Shown here: positions 24,424 through 36,745 of the stretch, one piece after another
Layout of the letters: each line of letters opens with the position of its first letter
How positions within the stretch are numbered: position 1 is the first letter of the stretch
From: Floccularia luteovirens
Taxonomy: Eukaryota > Basidiomycota > Agaricomycetes > Agaricales > Squamanitaceae
Length of the DNA stretch: 64,000 bases
Reading direction: 5' to 3'
Assembly: GCA_009739215.1 (NCBI GenBank)
Contig: VSJF01000002.1
Location: 806,001-870,000 of the forward strand
Program-made: the position numbers and the translations under genes
The notes under the pieces: model-generated
The model's input: the letters and a program-made list of their open reading frames with translations, nothing else
Told to the model about the DNA's origin: nothing
The model's database searches: none

Positions 24424-25379
24424 CTAAGTATCCCTAGACCCGTCAGAGTCAGAATCTTCGTTGTTGTCCTCGCCGAAGAAATCATCCTGTTCAATGTCTG
24501 GTGTAACTTTCGAGACAGTCGTATGAGGTTTGTTCTCAGAGCTTTTTGAACCAACCCTCGCATCCCACGGTGATGGATGCGTCTGTCTAACGCGATTACT
24601 GTTAACTGCATGGGCTTCTGTGTGATCTTCGGGCTTGGTGGGTAAGTCTCCCTTTTCCATGCGTTCCCTTATCCACATTCTGATCTCCTCTCGACTTGCA
24701 TTTGTCCGGGCCGTCTCTGATTCAGATACTGGTGTAGCACTGGTAGTATCACCTTTTCGGGCCACTGGTGGAAAAAGAGATATGTATTTTTTCGTCTTGG
24801 GGTAGTGCTGTCACAAGTTGATAAGAAGACCGAATATGGAGTGCTGCTTCGGCACCATACCAAAATGTAATTAAGATCCACGCGTAAATTTAGAAGTTCC
24901 GACTGTAGTTTCTCGTTAGAACAATCTGAGGCCAGTCGCTTTTTGGTTTGCTTCAATTTACGGGTAACCTTCTGGCGTTCTGACATTGGTTCAGTGTACC
25001 CCGCAAGTAATTACTGAGTATGAGTTTACCAAAGAATTTGACTTTGTGGTAACGCACAGAAAGAGTGCGTTCTTTGTTGGCCAACTCTGCCTGTTTCAAT
25101 TCTGATTCTAGAGCTTTCAACCGCCTTTCTGTCTCAACTCTGACATCAGCAGCAAGTTTATCCTGATTTTGGTTAGTAAGGGGACAGTACTTGCCACAGT
25201 TGCAAACATACCTTTGCTAACAGTCTCTTGGTTTGCCTAAGTGACGACTTGATTTTCTGTACGCCGGGAACTTTGTTGGCCTCTCGAGAAGCATGACGAA
25301 ATTTCTTCTTGCGTTTTGAAGATTCAATGTTTGTTGATGAGGTACCTTCTCCAAGATCCTCGCTCCGAATTAGAGGCAT
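24424..25379 (-). CDS. EFG1: rRNA-processing protein Efg1, 267 aa
   Basis: Four exons: 25379-25212, 25162-25030, 24979-24861, 24807-24424 (804 bp, phases close). The core matches the Efg1 family: GVQKIKSSLRQTKRLLAK, DKLAADVRVETERRLKALE, RYHKVKFFERQKVTRKLKQTKK and YPKTKKYISLFPP. The middle is a basic coiled coil and the C-terminal ~100 residues are acidic and disordered, ending DSDSDGSRDT. Efg1 is a nucleolar factor needed for early pre-rRNA cleavages toward 18S rRNA. It diverges from ELP1 with 169 bp between starts. Confidence 0.92.
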
Positions 25380-25548
25380 AATTAATGACCAGTAACATGG
25401 AACTGCAAAACTTCAACTATATCTCATCTATTTGTCAAATGCCTGTGATCCAAACAAAAGAGATAATGAAGAAATGAATTTTGTCAAACTAAGTATCAGA
25501 CGTACGGTGAATTGCACGATTCATGCTTCACAAAGCTTTTTGATTAAC
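25380..25548. promoter_or_regulatory. Short shared promoter between EFG1 and ELP1
   Basis: 169 bp between two divergent start codons, so both promoters overlap here. No TATA box is obvious. Candidate control elements cannot be singled out by eye. Confidence 0.55.
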
Positions 25549-28500
25549 ATGCGCAACCTTTCTCTCGTTGCTACTGCAAATACTACTCTTCAAAACGCGA
25601 ATGTCCAAGCAATCGCGATCGATCTCGACAAAAATGATCTGTATACTGCTTCCGAGAAATTGAATCCAGACGGCGAAGTCGAGGTCGAGCTCTGGAGGAT
25701 GTCTGTAATGAGTCCTAACGGTTCTGTCCAGGAGGTATACCTTGACCTTTTTTGCTGCGTATAGAGCTGAACTTTTGTTCAATGCTAGAGCCCATCTATC
25801 CTGGTCTCGACGATTCCGTCCTTAGCTTCATCTTTTGCTCCTTCAACAGCTCAAGTTACATCTTTACGATTGATATCTGAAGTCAGGCGGCTGTGTGTTA
25901 TTATGCGCGGAGGAGATATCGTCATGGCTTCAGTGGACGATGATTATTCTATGGTTTGTTATTAGTTTCACTTCCACCGTATTATTAACTGAACTATTTC
26001 TCTCTAGCCTGAGGTCGAGGGTACAGTAGAGTCAGGAATTCAGGCTGCAGCGTGGAGTCCAGACGAAACTTTGCTTGCTTTGGTTACAGGTTTGCAATTA
26101 GTATTTTTCCGTGACTGCATATGTCTAAACTACTCGTAGGCGAACGTAAGTTAGTTGTAATGACATCAACGTTTGACGTTGTCTCCGAAGTGTCATTGGA
26201 CGTAGAAGAATTCGGAGAAGGTTCATTAGTTACATCAGGTACTTTGTCTTCATGCTGATCGGCAGTTGCTTTCAGATGCTCCAATAAATGTCGGTTGGGG
26301 TTCTAAGCAAACACAGTTTCATGGATCAATTGGAAAAACAGCTGCGCAAGCTCCCAGTGCTTCAAAATTTGGTGCTAGTCCTGACGACGATGGTTTACCA
26401 CGCGTAAGCTGGCGGGGGGATGGAGCATTCTTTGTGGTGTCATCTTTATCGCATGAGTCTCCGAGCGTTCTTCGACGTAGGACACTGCGGGTCTATGATC
26501 GTCAAGCCATTCTCCAAACTACATCTGAGCCCATTGCTGGTCTCGAACACCCACTCGTCTGGCGGCCTTCTGGAAACCTGATCGTTTCGACACAACGATT
26601 CGGGTTCGAAGGAGGTGGAGCAGGCCAGCGAATTCGGCACGATGTGGTTTTCTTTGAACGGAACGGTCTTCGCCATGGAGAATTTGGAATCAGATCTAAC
26701 GAGCTTGACATACAACCAAAAACTACAAAAAACCCTCATACACGAGAGTGGGGGTACAAGGTGCGGGAGCTTGCATGGAATTCTGATTCAAGTATATTGG
26801 CGGTATGGATCGAGAAGGACGACGACGACATTAGTACGTGATTCCCCCCAGCTACCAGTATTATCATTGACAACCTAGTCACACAGTCCAACTATGGACA
26901 ACAGGAAATTACCATTGGTGGGTTCTGCACCCTACCTATATTTCTACCAACCATTAACACTTTGAAACAGGTATTTGAAGCACGAAGCATCAGCCTCACT
27001 TTTAATTGGAGCGACAGCCAGTCGATTTACTTCCATGAATTGGCATCCAGAACTTCCCTCACATCTAATCCTTACTACTCCTTGTAAGATTTTGGAATCC
27101 GTCATGTCCCGCCCTCCAGCTAATAATTTCATAGTGGAGGTTATCCAAAGGGCCTACATGTGGGAAACCTTCACTTCACATTCCACACTTCCAAACGATA
27201 CAGGCGCGGTCGCCGTTCTCGACGGATGTTCGTCACCCTCCGTCTGCTTTTCTTGTACTATTGACATGACCATTCACTAGCAAAAGTTTTGCTGACACCT
27301 TTCAGAACTCAAAACGTCCCACCTCCTATGTCTTCTCATCAACTTTCTCTTTTACCACAAACAGTTTCTCACTCCATTCCCCAGACACGAACGCCAGTAT
27401 ATGTTGCCTTCTCCGATCGAGACTCTTTAGCTGTCCTTTGGGAGACAGGATACCTAGAGTTGTGGGCGCTCGATACTCGTTTAGGTCCAGGAAATGAAAA
27501 GGTTATGAACCCTTCGAAGACCTTGTCGTGTTTTGCAAGTGAAGATCTGAATGTACGATGGAGACAAGTTGTCCTTCGCAGCTCTATCTCAGATTCATCC
27601 GTAATTTTGGCAATATTGGGCAATAGAAATGGGGAAGATGTCATCGCTCATGTCAAAATCATAAATTGTGACAAAACTTGGGAAAAGATCGGCAAGCTCG
27701 AAGCCTACAACTGTAGGCTATTAGAATGTACCGTAGTTACTGCCTACCAATCAACAAGTGGGCAATTATTTACCTGTGAGTCCTCAGTTATGACTAGTGA
27801 GGTAAATTTTGTGACTGGTTATAGATGACAAGGACCAAGATTGTACCATCCCCTTTTCCAGATTTCCAGAATTTTGTGCTTCGTCACAAGGTATCACAGC
27901 CTTTCCTTTGGAGGAACCCATGTTCATTGGTCATGGAAAATCCGGCAAACTCTATGCTACGACCCTCAACAAAGACCCAATAACACTCGCTCATAATGCT
28001 ACGTCATTTACCATCGCGTCTGGATTCATTATTTTCACTACCAGTGCTCATGAGTCTATATATGCGCCAATAAAGTCTGTTATCACCCTATTTGATACAT
28101 CCCATGATGATCTGGACAACATACCTGAAGGTTGGCAGTCGCGAAAGGTAGAAAGAGGGTCGCGCATTGTCGTAGCGGTACCGAGGTCAATGAGTCTAGT
28201 GCTCCAGATGCCGCGGGGTAACTTGGAGACAATCAACCCCAGGCCATTAGTATTGGAAATTGTAAAACAGGACTTGGATGCGTATGCTCTTATTCTTCAT
28301 TTCGTTTCCATAGACTCACAGTCAGAATGGCTTAGAGGCAACTATCGCAAAGCATTCTTTGATTGCCGTAAACATCGTATAGACCTTAACTTCCTCGTCA
28401 ATCACAATGAGAGCAGATTTCTAGAGGATGTTTCATCATTTGTTGAACAAATTCAAGAGGTCGATCACCTCAATCTGTTCCTCACTCTTATTGGGTATGC

Positions 28501-30605
28501 AGTCCTAATATATTGCAATTGTGACTTGCAAACCCTTGCATTTCATTAGGCATGGCGCACAAAGTTCAGGAACAACCAACAAAGTCTGTGATGCGCTTCG
28601 ACTGGTTTTAGAGGACAAAGACCTTTTGAAATATGTCAATACGATACTTACATCGCATGTGATGAAGACGCCGCCAGATCATGAAGCTGGTCTTGAACTT
28701 CTTTTGCGTATTAGAGGTGAGAATTTGTTCAACGGTTTCTACTAATTCACAAACTGCCAACAGACACAAATCCAACTGTTGTGGAAGATGCCGTCAAATA
28801 CATCATCTTCTTAGTTGACGCGGACAGCCTATTTAACACCGCTCTTGGGATGTATGATTTTTCGCTTGTTCTAATGATAGCTCAACATGCACAAAAGGTA
28901 TTATGCATGAGTATCTACCAACAAATTACCCCCTACATTGATAAAATATTAGGACCCACGAGAATACCTACCCTTCCTTCGCGAATTGCGTGCCTTGGAC
29001 AAGTTTTATCAACGTTTCAAAATTGACGACCACCTCAAACGCTATGAGAGCGCACTACGAAACCTGAGTCTAGCTGGTCAAGGGAATAGTCCAAATTTAA
29101 AGCTTTGACTGACAATCATCATAGGACCTGAACGTTTCGAAGAAGCGGTTGCATATATTGAGAAAAATATGCTTTATGAGGCCGCTTTGCTAATATGGAA
29201 AGAAACTGACTTATATCATGTTAGTGTTTCGCAGTGAATACTTTTTTATTATATACTAAACTTGGCGACAGTCTGTTTTGGACATTTTCGGAGATTGGCT
29301 TTTCGAGAGAAGGGAGTTCAGACAAGCAGCAGCAGGTTGGTCTGGCTTATTATATATAAGGTCAACATTAATGTTCTCCAGTTTTTGTTGAGGCAAATAA
29401 AAGCCGTAAAGCTCTGGTGGCTTATGAGAGGGCATTGGAGTGGCAACAGTTGTTCGACCTTGCTATTCGCAATGACGTACAGCCAGATGACATGATTGCG
29501 ATGGGTTACCGAGTTGCGGGTCCGTTACAATTATGATATCCCGCAATTTATGTCTCACTAACAATTCCAGAGGATCTCTCTTCGAAGAAAAGATACTTAG
29601 AGGCAGGCAGGGTCTTGTTGGACTACTCTGAAGACGTTCGAGAAGCGGTTATCGCGTTTGTTCAAGGCAATGACTTTTCAGAAGCCCGGCGAATCGTAAG
29701 CCAATGATTATCACCTCTAACTCTTTCTAACATTCCCTCCTGAAAAGGCGAGCTTGGACCGTCAGATGCAACTTCTAGAAGATGTTATTTATCCAGCTGC
29801 ATTTGAAAGTCGTTCACAGATCTCTGAGGATATCCACGAGATGAAGACACAACTTCATAAACAGTTGGATCGCATCAGAGAGCTTCGCATAAAGAAAGTT
29901 GAGGAACCTGGTTGGTACTGGGATCGTCTTCAGATCAACTTCATGTTCACAATTGTCTTAGATGCATTCTACGGGACCGAGGATCCAGCATTGCAGAATG
30001 TCGATGTAATGACAGATGTCTCCATGCCAGACACTGCTTTTACCCGTTATACGGTCGCTCCGACTGCTGCGTCACGTTCTTCAAAGTAAGTAAAACAAGC
30101 AGTAGTTATCCTTGCATGTGGTTAAGACCAGCTATATAGACGAAGCTCGAGGTCTAAGAGAAAACAGGAGTTGAAAGTCGGTTCTGGACGTAAAGGTACT
30201 GTTGATGAGGAAGAATATCTCTTGAGGTCTGTCACGAAGCTGGTGGAAAGGTTTAAGACTTGCCAAGGTACGTCCTAATATATATGCGCGCATATACCCG
30301 TTTTCAAGTTAGCATCGAAATGTGAATTAGACGAAGCACGAAATCTATTACCCCATCTGGCTCAGTTCACCAAGCAACATCGAGAAGAAGGATTGGAACT
30401 GCAACAAGCAATCGACTCACTAAGCTTGCAGATGAAAGAGGCTTTGGAAGAGGTTTGGGTCAAACCTCCAGAGGACGTTGACTCGTATGCATCAAGAATG
30501 GAGGCGCTCGAAAAACGAAAGCAAATAAACGCAACGGAGATTATCCCCAAGCCCATTTTGTCTTCAAGCACAGACTGGAGGATCAAGTTATTTGATTTGA
30601 AATGA
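25549..30605 (+). CDS. ELP1: Elongator complex subunit Elp1 (IKI3/IKAP)
   Basis: The first exon runs 25549-25734 and the last ends at the TGA 30603-30605, with well over ten exons between. The N-terminal half is a WD-type beta-propeller (QAIAIDLDKNDLYTA; INVGWGSKQTQFHGS; GLPRVSWRGDGAFFVVSS; LVWRPSGNLIVSTQ). The C-terminal half is helical repeat (LRKYVNTILTSHV-like segments, VVEDAVKYIIFLVDADSLFNTALGMYDFSLVLMIAQ). A basic patch (RRSRSKRKQELK) precedes the final helices, matching the tRNA-binding and dimerisation part of Elp1. Elongator adds carboxymethyl groups to wobble uridines of tRNAs. Expected length is roughly 1,300-1,400 residues, normal for the family. Confidence 0.93.
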
Positions 30606-30801
30606 TAGAATTTAGCGAGCATATATATATATATACTGTATGCAACATGTGTAATTACAGCGGTATTGGAGTGGATATCTGCCTACTCGCCGCAGGTATA
30701 GTCGCTTTAAACGAGTGACAGGATAGTTTGGTGGGAATATAAATAATATCTAGGTATATGCAGGTCGTCTATTTTCCAGTGAAGTCTGAGCAGCTGTGTT
30801 G

Positions 30802-32935
30802 CTAAAGAATAGAAAGGTTCGAGAGTAACAAGCAAGCCAGCGAAACAACAAGAGGCGTCACCAAGTAAAACTCCTGTCTTCTGACACCATTTTCCGAATC
30901 CGCATTTGCAATGGAGTCTCTGACGAATGGTGTTTCCTTCCCAACGAACGCGACAGCTATACCGGGGGAAGGGATTACTATATTACAACCATTGGAACAA
31001 TCCATATCTTCGTCCAATTTTGCCCATGTTTCATTGGTATCGATTAGATTCCCGTCGCCAACACCTGCAAACGTTTGTCCGCCCCAAGCAATGTTTGTCG
31101 TCTCGGAAATACTAGCTGCCGTAAGGTATTTCACAGTAGTACCTCTACTGTCCTCTGAAAAATGGCCAGTAGGAATTGAAAAATTCACTGGGCCAGACAT
31201 CTCATTGGCAAAGTTGAACAGTACTAGCTGCTGGAGAGTCGTGTCGAGGGCATCATATATCGCATACCCCCCTACCGTAGAGTCCGGACTGTTTTGCGAA
31301 TCATCAACATCAAGGTCGACAACCACATTACCGCCGTCCGATTGGAGCGCTTCAGAGACAACAAGCAGGGCATAAAATGGTGATTTTGTTGTCCATGGAC
31401 CAGGAGATCCACCAGGGCCATCTGGTGGAGATATTACATTGTACGAAACCCCGCTCTCTCGGGTATGAACGTATGCTGCACTGTAGCCTTTTGAGGCCAG
31501 CTGCAGTGCATAATCAACTATCCACATTGATCCAACAGCGAAGCTATCGGATAGGCCCGGTACACCACCGCAAGACACGGAATTGAATTCATCCATGACA
31601 AGTTTTGGCCGATCTAAAGACTTGTTCGAGAGTAAGAGGTCTATCCCTGGCTGCTGCCAGGTTGCAAGTTCGACAACTATTCAACAATTAGCCTAGAAAT
31701 TTGGAATGCTGATTGAATTCTTACCATTAGAATGGAGTGTATAATAAGGAATATCGAATCTGTGACTTCCGAAGCAATTATTCTGTGGATAGTGTTGCAA
31801 ACTGTGTTTTTGAGTTTGAGAATTGTAGAAATATTGGGATAGAAATGATATGCTTACGAGACATATTTGAGTACATCATCGAAGGCCGCGAGGAAACCTC
31901 CTTCTAACACTGTGCGCAGGTCCTAGATGTAAAAGTATTCAGCGAAGGTCTCATACATCTATGACGTGATTAGATCCTACCCAATTACAACATATTGTTG
32001 GTCCCCCTAGCCTTGATTTGCTTAATGCTTGATCTTTTGACATTTCATTAACAACAGTGCGATATTCCTGGAACGAATGTTGATATATTACTGCAAGGTC
32101 GAGAAATCATATACTGACCTCAATGTAGTCATCAAGCGTGTAATTGGACAAGTTAGGACGATTGCCATGACTCGAATATAGATCTGGTTCCTAAAGAATG
32201 CAGCACTTTAGCTGGGTGATCGGTGATCAAGTGGCCATAAGAAAACTGACATTTCCGAGGAGAAAAGCATCAAGACTGTGGCCTAGCGTCATTTGGGCAG
32301 CACCTGTATTAAAGTATTAATTTCGGTACCACCTATAGGTAAGTTTCTCACTTGCTATGGCGGTCTCATTAGTACTATTCGGATGAAGCAATGGTAACCC
32401 TGTACAACGGTAAGAACAGGGAGACGAATTAGAGAGATAAAATGTACCAATAAGATATTCTACGCCTACAAACTTATTTGCTACCTTGTCTAAAACGTTC
32501 CAGAGTTCAGGTCCGTAGGTTGTGACTTGATTGTCAGCGTTAGAGCTGTTTCCAGATCTCTGGATCATTGTAGTCTGCGAGGGCACATAAGTAGAACTGT
32601 CCATAGAGTTTCCGCCAACTCTAAGGCGCAGTCCGCTGTTTGGTGTTCGGTCTGAGAGGGCGGAAAGATAATTTTCGATGGGAATAGGTATGGACGAAAC
32701 ATCATTTCCGACTTGAGGGGGAAGACAATCAATTACCACAAAACCTAGTCAAAGTGAAATACAAACAGTACTGATCCATGAAACTGAGCTCAAAGCTTAT
32801 TCCCAAAAAATTGGACTGGACTGCATTCTTGTTTGACGGAAAATCCGGAATGATAACCGGAACGGGCTCAGCTGCATACACTGATAAAAAGAGTGGAATT
32901 AAAGTAAGGAAAGCCGCAGAAAGCGTGGAGGTCAT
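30802..32935 (-). CDS. GH79 beta-glucuronidase-like protein, secreted or GPI-anchored
   Basis: The last exon is 31676-30802; several exons lie upstream. The start chosen (32935) puts a signal peptide (AAFLTLIPLFLSVYA) at the N-terminus; in-frame ATGs at 32977 and 33022 would add hydrophilic residues. Motifs of fungal GH79: LGISFELSFMDQY, LRVGGNSMDSSTY, the acid/base region GNEPDLYSSHGNRP, and the nucleophile region MDEFNSVSCGG. A beta-rich C-terminal domain follows. The protein ends in a hydrophobic stretch (LVTPLVVSLACLLLSNLSIL), suggesting a GPI anchor. GH79 enzymes remove (4-O-methyl-)glucuronic acid from arabinogalactan side chains. It converges on ELP1 with 196 bp between stop codons. 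Confidence 0.9.
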
Positions 32936-34379
32936 AGGGAGGGTGGGTTGATGTGAGTTGGATTGTTGCCTAGTCATGTTGGGGGGTTTTATGAGAAAGG
33001 GCACAAAAAAAAAATTATCCAAACCGAATTAAACGAATTCGCGTCCGATGCCAATTTAAATACTTACCCCATCATCACTTCATCAAAAGAGGTTGGTAGT
33101 TATTATCAGGGGTGGTTTTGAAACATATTTTGCCACCATTGCAGAGGTCTGAATCGTGTAGAAAATGTTAGCATCTATTTTAGACATCATGCATCATGCA
33201 TCAAGGATTGATAAAAATACCATGTTTTAAGCATATCAAAACAAAGCTGTTTGCCATTAGACGGTAATAGTGATGCTGAAGTTTATAGTTACAGGGCAAA
33301 GCCAAATTGAAGGTCACGAGTTACTGATGGAATATAGCAAATGGAGAAATTCAGTTCAGCTGGATCCAGCGCTGATAGCGTGCTTGACCCCAGCATAATT
33401 AATTTGTAATGTTGGTCACATACAATTCAAGAAGTTGTACGGTATATATATAAATATCCACAACGGACATGAAAGCTTTGGAAGTTCTAGCGCGGGCTCG
33501 AGAGATCTCGACGAGCGGTCAAGGCAAGGAGTGATCATGATTGATTCATAAAATGTACGGTTGTGGAATTTTAGTCTTTACAGAAAAATTGAAGAGGAGT
33601 TTTGAACGTTAACGAGTGTTCCTTGTTTCTGAGCGGCAAGATCGGCGGGGCAAAGAGTTGCAACCGGAATATTTAATTTCATAGCGCCCAGGTTCTGTTG
33701 CATTTGTGAAGGTCAAAACTTGGTGGACTTATATAAATCCTGGGCACAATGTAGTAACCAGAGAAACGTTGGAAAAATTTGTCTTAGTAAGGTTAGTGTT
33801 CCTGGGAGTTCGCAGTCCAACTCTAAACTATGCCATCCCTGGACGACAATAGACGCAGTCGAGTTGGCTAAGCTGGAGAAACTCTCACAGATTGTTTTTT
33901 TAGCACCCCAAAGCCGTTATCAACAGTTAGCACGCACCAATCACCACAAAAAATAGACATAGAATTTGATATCACGTGGATTCCCACTGTCAACAAGCTC
34001 AATCCCACCACATATCATGCGTGTTGAGTAAGTGGCAGTGAAGACGTCTCAGACACTCGTTTCTGATATCTGGCACATACGAATGTGATACGGACTGATG
34101 GGCACAGGAATGTTGGGACTCGGACCTAGCTGCGCCGAGGACCCCATTGTTACGTTAGAATTGAATTGAAAACGCTCAAATGGGGCTTTCGTTATTGATT
34201 GCAACGACAAATTCGGAACACAGACCGGTTGGACCCAGAATTATCCCTTATTGGCGCTCGTGCTGTGCAACTTTTGGCTGATCATGATCAATCGACACCA
34301 GTAAACCTCCTTCATTCCGCCTACTTAGCTCACCCTTCTTCAGCTCTTTCCGGTGATCTCGAGATTAAACAACACCTAT
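32936..34379. other. Intergenic ~1.4 kb
   Basis: Holds the GH79 promoter (a poly-A-rich leader near 33003-33013) and the F-BAR promoter. A small imperfect repeat (atgcatcatgcatc) occurs near 33189-33203. A small frame at 34199-34435 overlaps the F-BAR start in another frame and looks spurious. Confidence 0.55.
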
Positions 34380-36074
34380 ATGGCGGTTCAGACTCAACGC
34401 TCAACGTCAAGGTCTGTAGCTCTGAAACTATCTAGCTCTTATCTTTTGCCAACTTACAAATCATCCAGAGATTTCTGCAATTCATTTTGGGGCGCTGGTG
34501 ATGATGGCCCAAATGTACTCTTTATGCGTATGAGGAGTGCCACAAAGACTTCAGATGAGCTCAAAAATTTCTGGCACGAGCGGTCCGTCATATCCATCAT
34601 ATGAACGTGCGACTCAAAGTCATATCACAACTTTACAGATCCATCATCGAAGAAGAATATGCTTCGCGTCTTGCAAAACTCGCAAAAAATCCTATAGGTG
34701 GAGATGAAATTGGGTCCGTGTGGCATCTAGCCTCTGTGTGAGCTTCTGCTGAATAATAACTCTCCCCGACAGGGAATTACGAAACTCTCTAGACACCCTT
34801 CGCCTTGAAACCGAAAAGCAGGCGGCTAACCATCTCCAACTAGCGAACCAACTCCGCTTGGAACTCGAAGCCTCAGCAGCACGATTTCACGTTAAGCAAG
34901 TCACCCATCGCCGACAATATCAGGCGCCACTAGAGAGAAAATTCAAAAGCAAGCAAACACAAGAAGCTTATGTCACCAAAGCGAGGGAGAAGTATGAAAC
35001 CGATTGCCAGCGCATTCATTCTTTCACTCAGCAAGTCAACTATTTACAAGGGGTGGATTTGGACAGAGTTCAACTACGGCTGGTTCGTGCGAGACAAACT
35101 GTTCAAGCAAATGAAAAAGACCTTGCGACTTTTACAAAGGGGTTACTCGAATTATTACCAGAGTGGGAAAATGAGTGGAAGGAGTTTTGTGACACTTGCC
35201 AAGATCTTGAAGAAGAAAGGATGGATTTCATGAAGGACACGTTGTGGTCCTATGCAAATGATGTGTCGACAGTTTGTGTTGATGACGACCAGGTAAGTAG
35301 TTATGATTCATGAAAATTGCTCATATATAGTGATATGTTCCAATAGTCCTGTGAAAGAATCCGAACGGCATTGGATCAGATGGAACCTGAAAGAGAGGTG
35401 GAGCACTTCATTGAAGAACAAGGCACAGGAAGCGAGATTTATGAAGTGACCGAGTTCATTCCTGGTGAAAGTTCTACGGGACCTCCAGCACCTACCATTC
35501 GACCTGCTAAGTTCCTGCGTAATTCCCAAAGACCTGCACCTGCATATCCAGATGCCCGCGAAGCTGAAATACAGTCGAATAGCGATCATCACGCATCCAG
35601 TGATGCCCCAGTCCCAACTCAGAACGGAAGTACTACCAACCAAGGACAGCATTCTACTTCTCAGACTGTACCACAAGCAGAGGTCTCTCCCCCGCCCACT
35701 GAAACGGCTTCTTTGACGGTAGAATCAAATTTACCTGCTAGGCATATTAGAGATTCGCACCCTCTGCCCGTACCGGATCGGGGGAACAGTAGCAACCATC
35801 CTTTGCCTAAACCAACCGATGGAGTCCAAATACTATTTTACGGTACTTGAGCGTTTCTTACAAACTCTCGCGTGTTAATGACTTTGTATATACAGTCAAA
35901 GCGCTTTACGACTACACAGCATCGACACGTGAGGAATTCGACTTCCAGGCTGGAGATGTGATTGCTGTGACGGCTACGCCTGATGATGGGTGGTGGAGTG
36001 GTGAACTTCTTGACGAGGCAAGAAGAGAAGAGGGCCGACACGTTTTTCCAAGTAATTTTGTCTGTCTGTTCTAA
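34380..36074 (+). CDS. F-BAR and SH3 domain protein (Cdc15/Hof1/Imp2-like)
   Basis: The first exon is 34380-34411 (MAVQTQRSTSR), spliced to 34469; three short introns with GTCTGT or GTCCGT donors follow in the N-terminal part. The F-BAR domain includes DFCNSFWGAGDDG, RSIIEEEYASRLAKLAKNP, KSKQTQEAYVTKAREKYETDC and FTKGLLELLPEWENEWKEFC. A Pro/Ser/Thr-rich linker of ~130 residues leads to a C-terminal SH3 domain (VKALYDYTASTREEFDFQAGD to HVFPSNFV). F-BAR proteins of this layout bind curved plasma membrane and organise the actomyosin ring and septum in fungi. The 57 bp first intron is a multiple of three, so reading through it would also stay open. Confidence 0.88.
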
Positions 36075-36745
36075 TCTCGAGGTGTGCAATTCTCCCTCTT
36101 TCACCGAATGTCCGGACTAAAACCCCTTCCATATAGGTGTCCATGCTCTTACTTCGTGTCTTATTAGTACTGCGGCTGTGGACTAATTCTAGGCTTCGTA
36201 CTGTGATCTATCACTTTATGTAGTTCGCTCCAACAGTTTCAATCTCTTTATTTATTCGCACGCATTCGATGCAGGCTGTCTATGCGTTTGTAAGAGACAT
36301 GGAAGGGAATAATGATCCCTTCACCTATATCATATACAGCGATCCTGATGCTCTATAAACCCAGCCAAATGCCGCAAGCAATTAACATGTTACTGGAGTT
36401 AGGGAAGTGCCGGTATCTAATTTTTCCATGTTTGCTTTGTTCGGATTCAGTTAGCAACGACTATGCGTACGAATTGTTCACGCAGTGCTATATCAGTGTG
36501 GTGACATTGTAGTAGATTAGTAATCCTTGTTCGTTCCTTTCTTCCTGTTGGCAAGCGTAGAGCTGACAATTGCAATTGTGGCGTCGTGATTTTGATATAT
36601 ACCCCTCCCGTGAGGCGTGGTTGAGCTCACTGACTTAAATACCTTTACATACAAAAACACCAGCTGTCCTGTTCTTCCCCTCTGTTCTTCCTCTCCTTTC
36701 TGTACTTTCTTCTTTCTTTTTTACCCTGCACGGCTTGAGTTTCTC
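36075..36745. other. Intergenic 3' flank and promoter
   Basis: 671 bp with no recognised gene. The final 100 bases are a C/T-rich tract (36660-36735), typical of fungal promoters and leaders just before a start codon. Confidence 0.55.

Noticed and set aside
30616..30640. TA dinucleotide run after ELP1, and a similar run near 1130
   Set aside because: Simple low-complexity sequence common in AT-rich fungal intergenic DNA.
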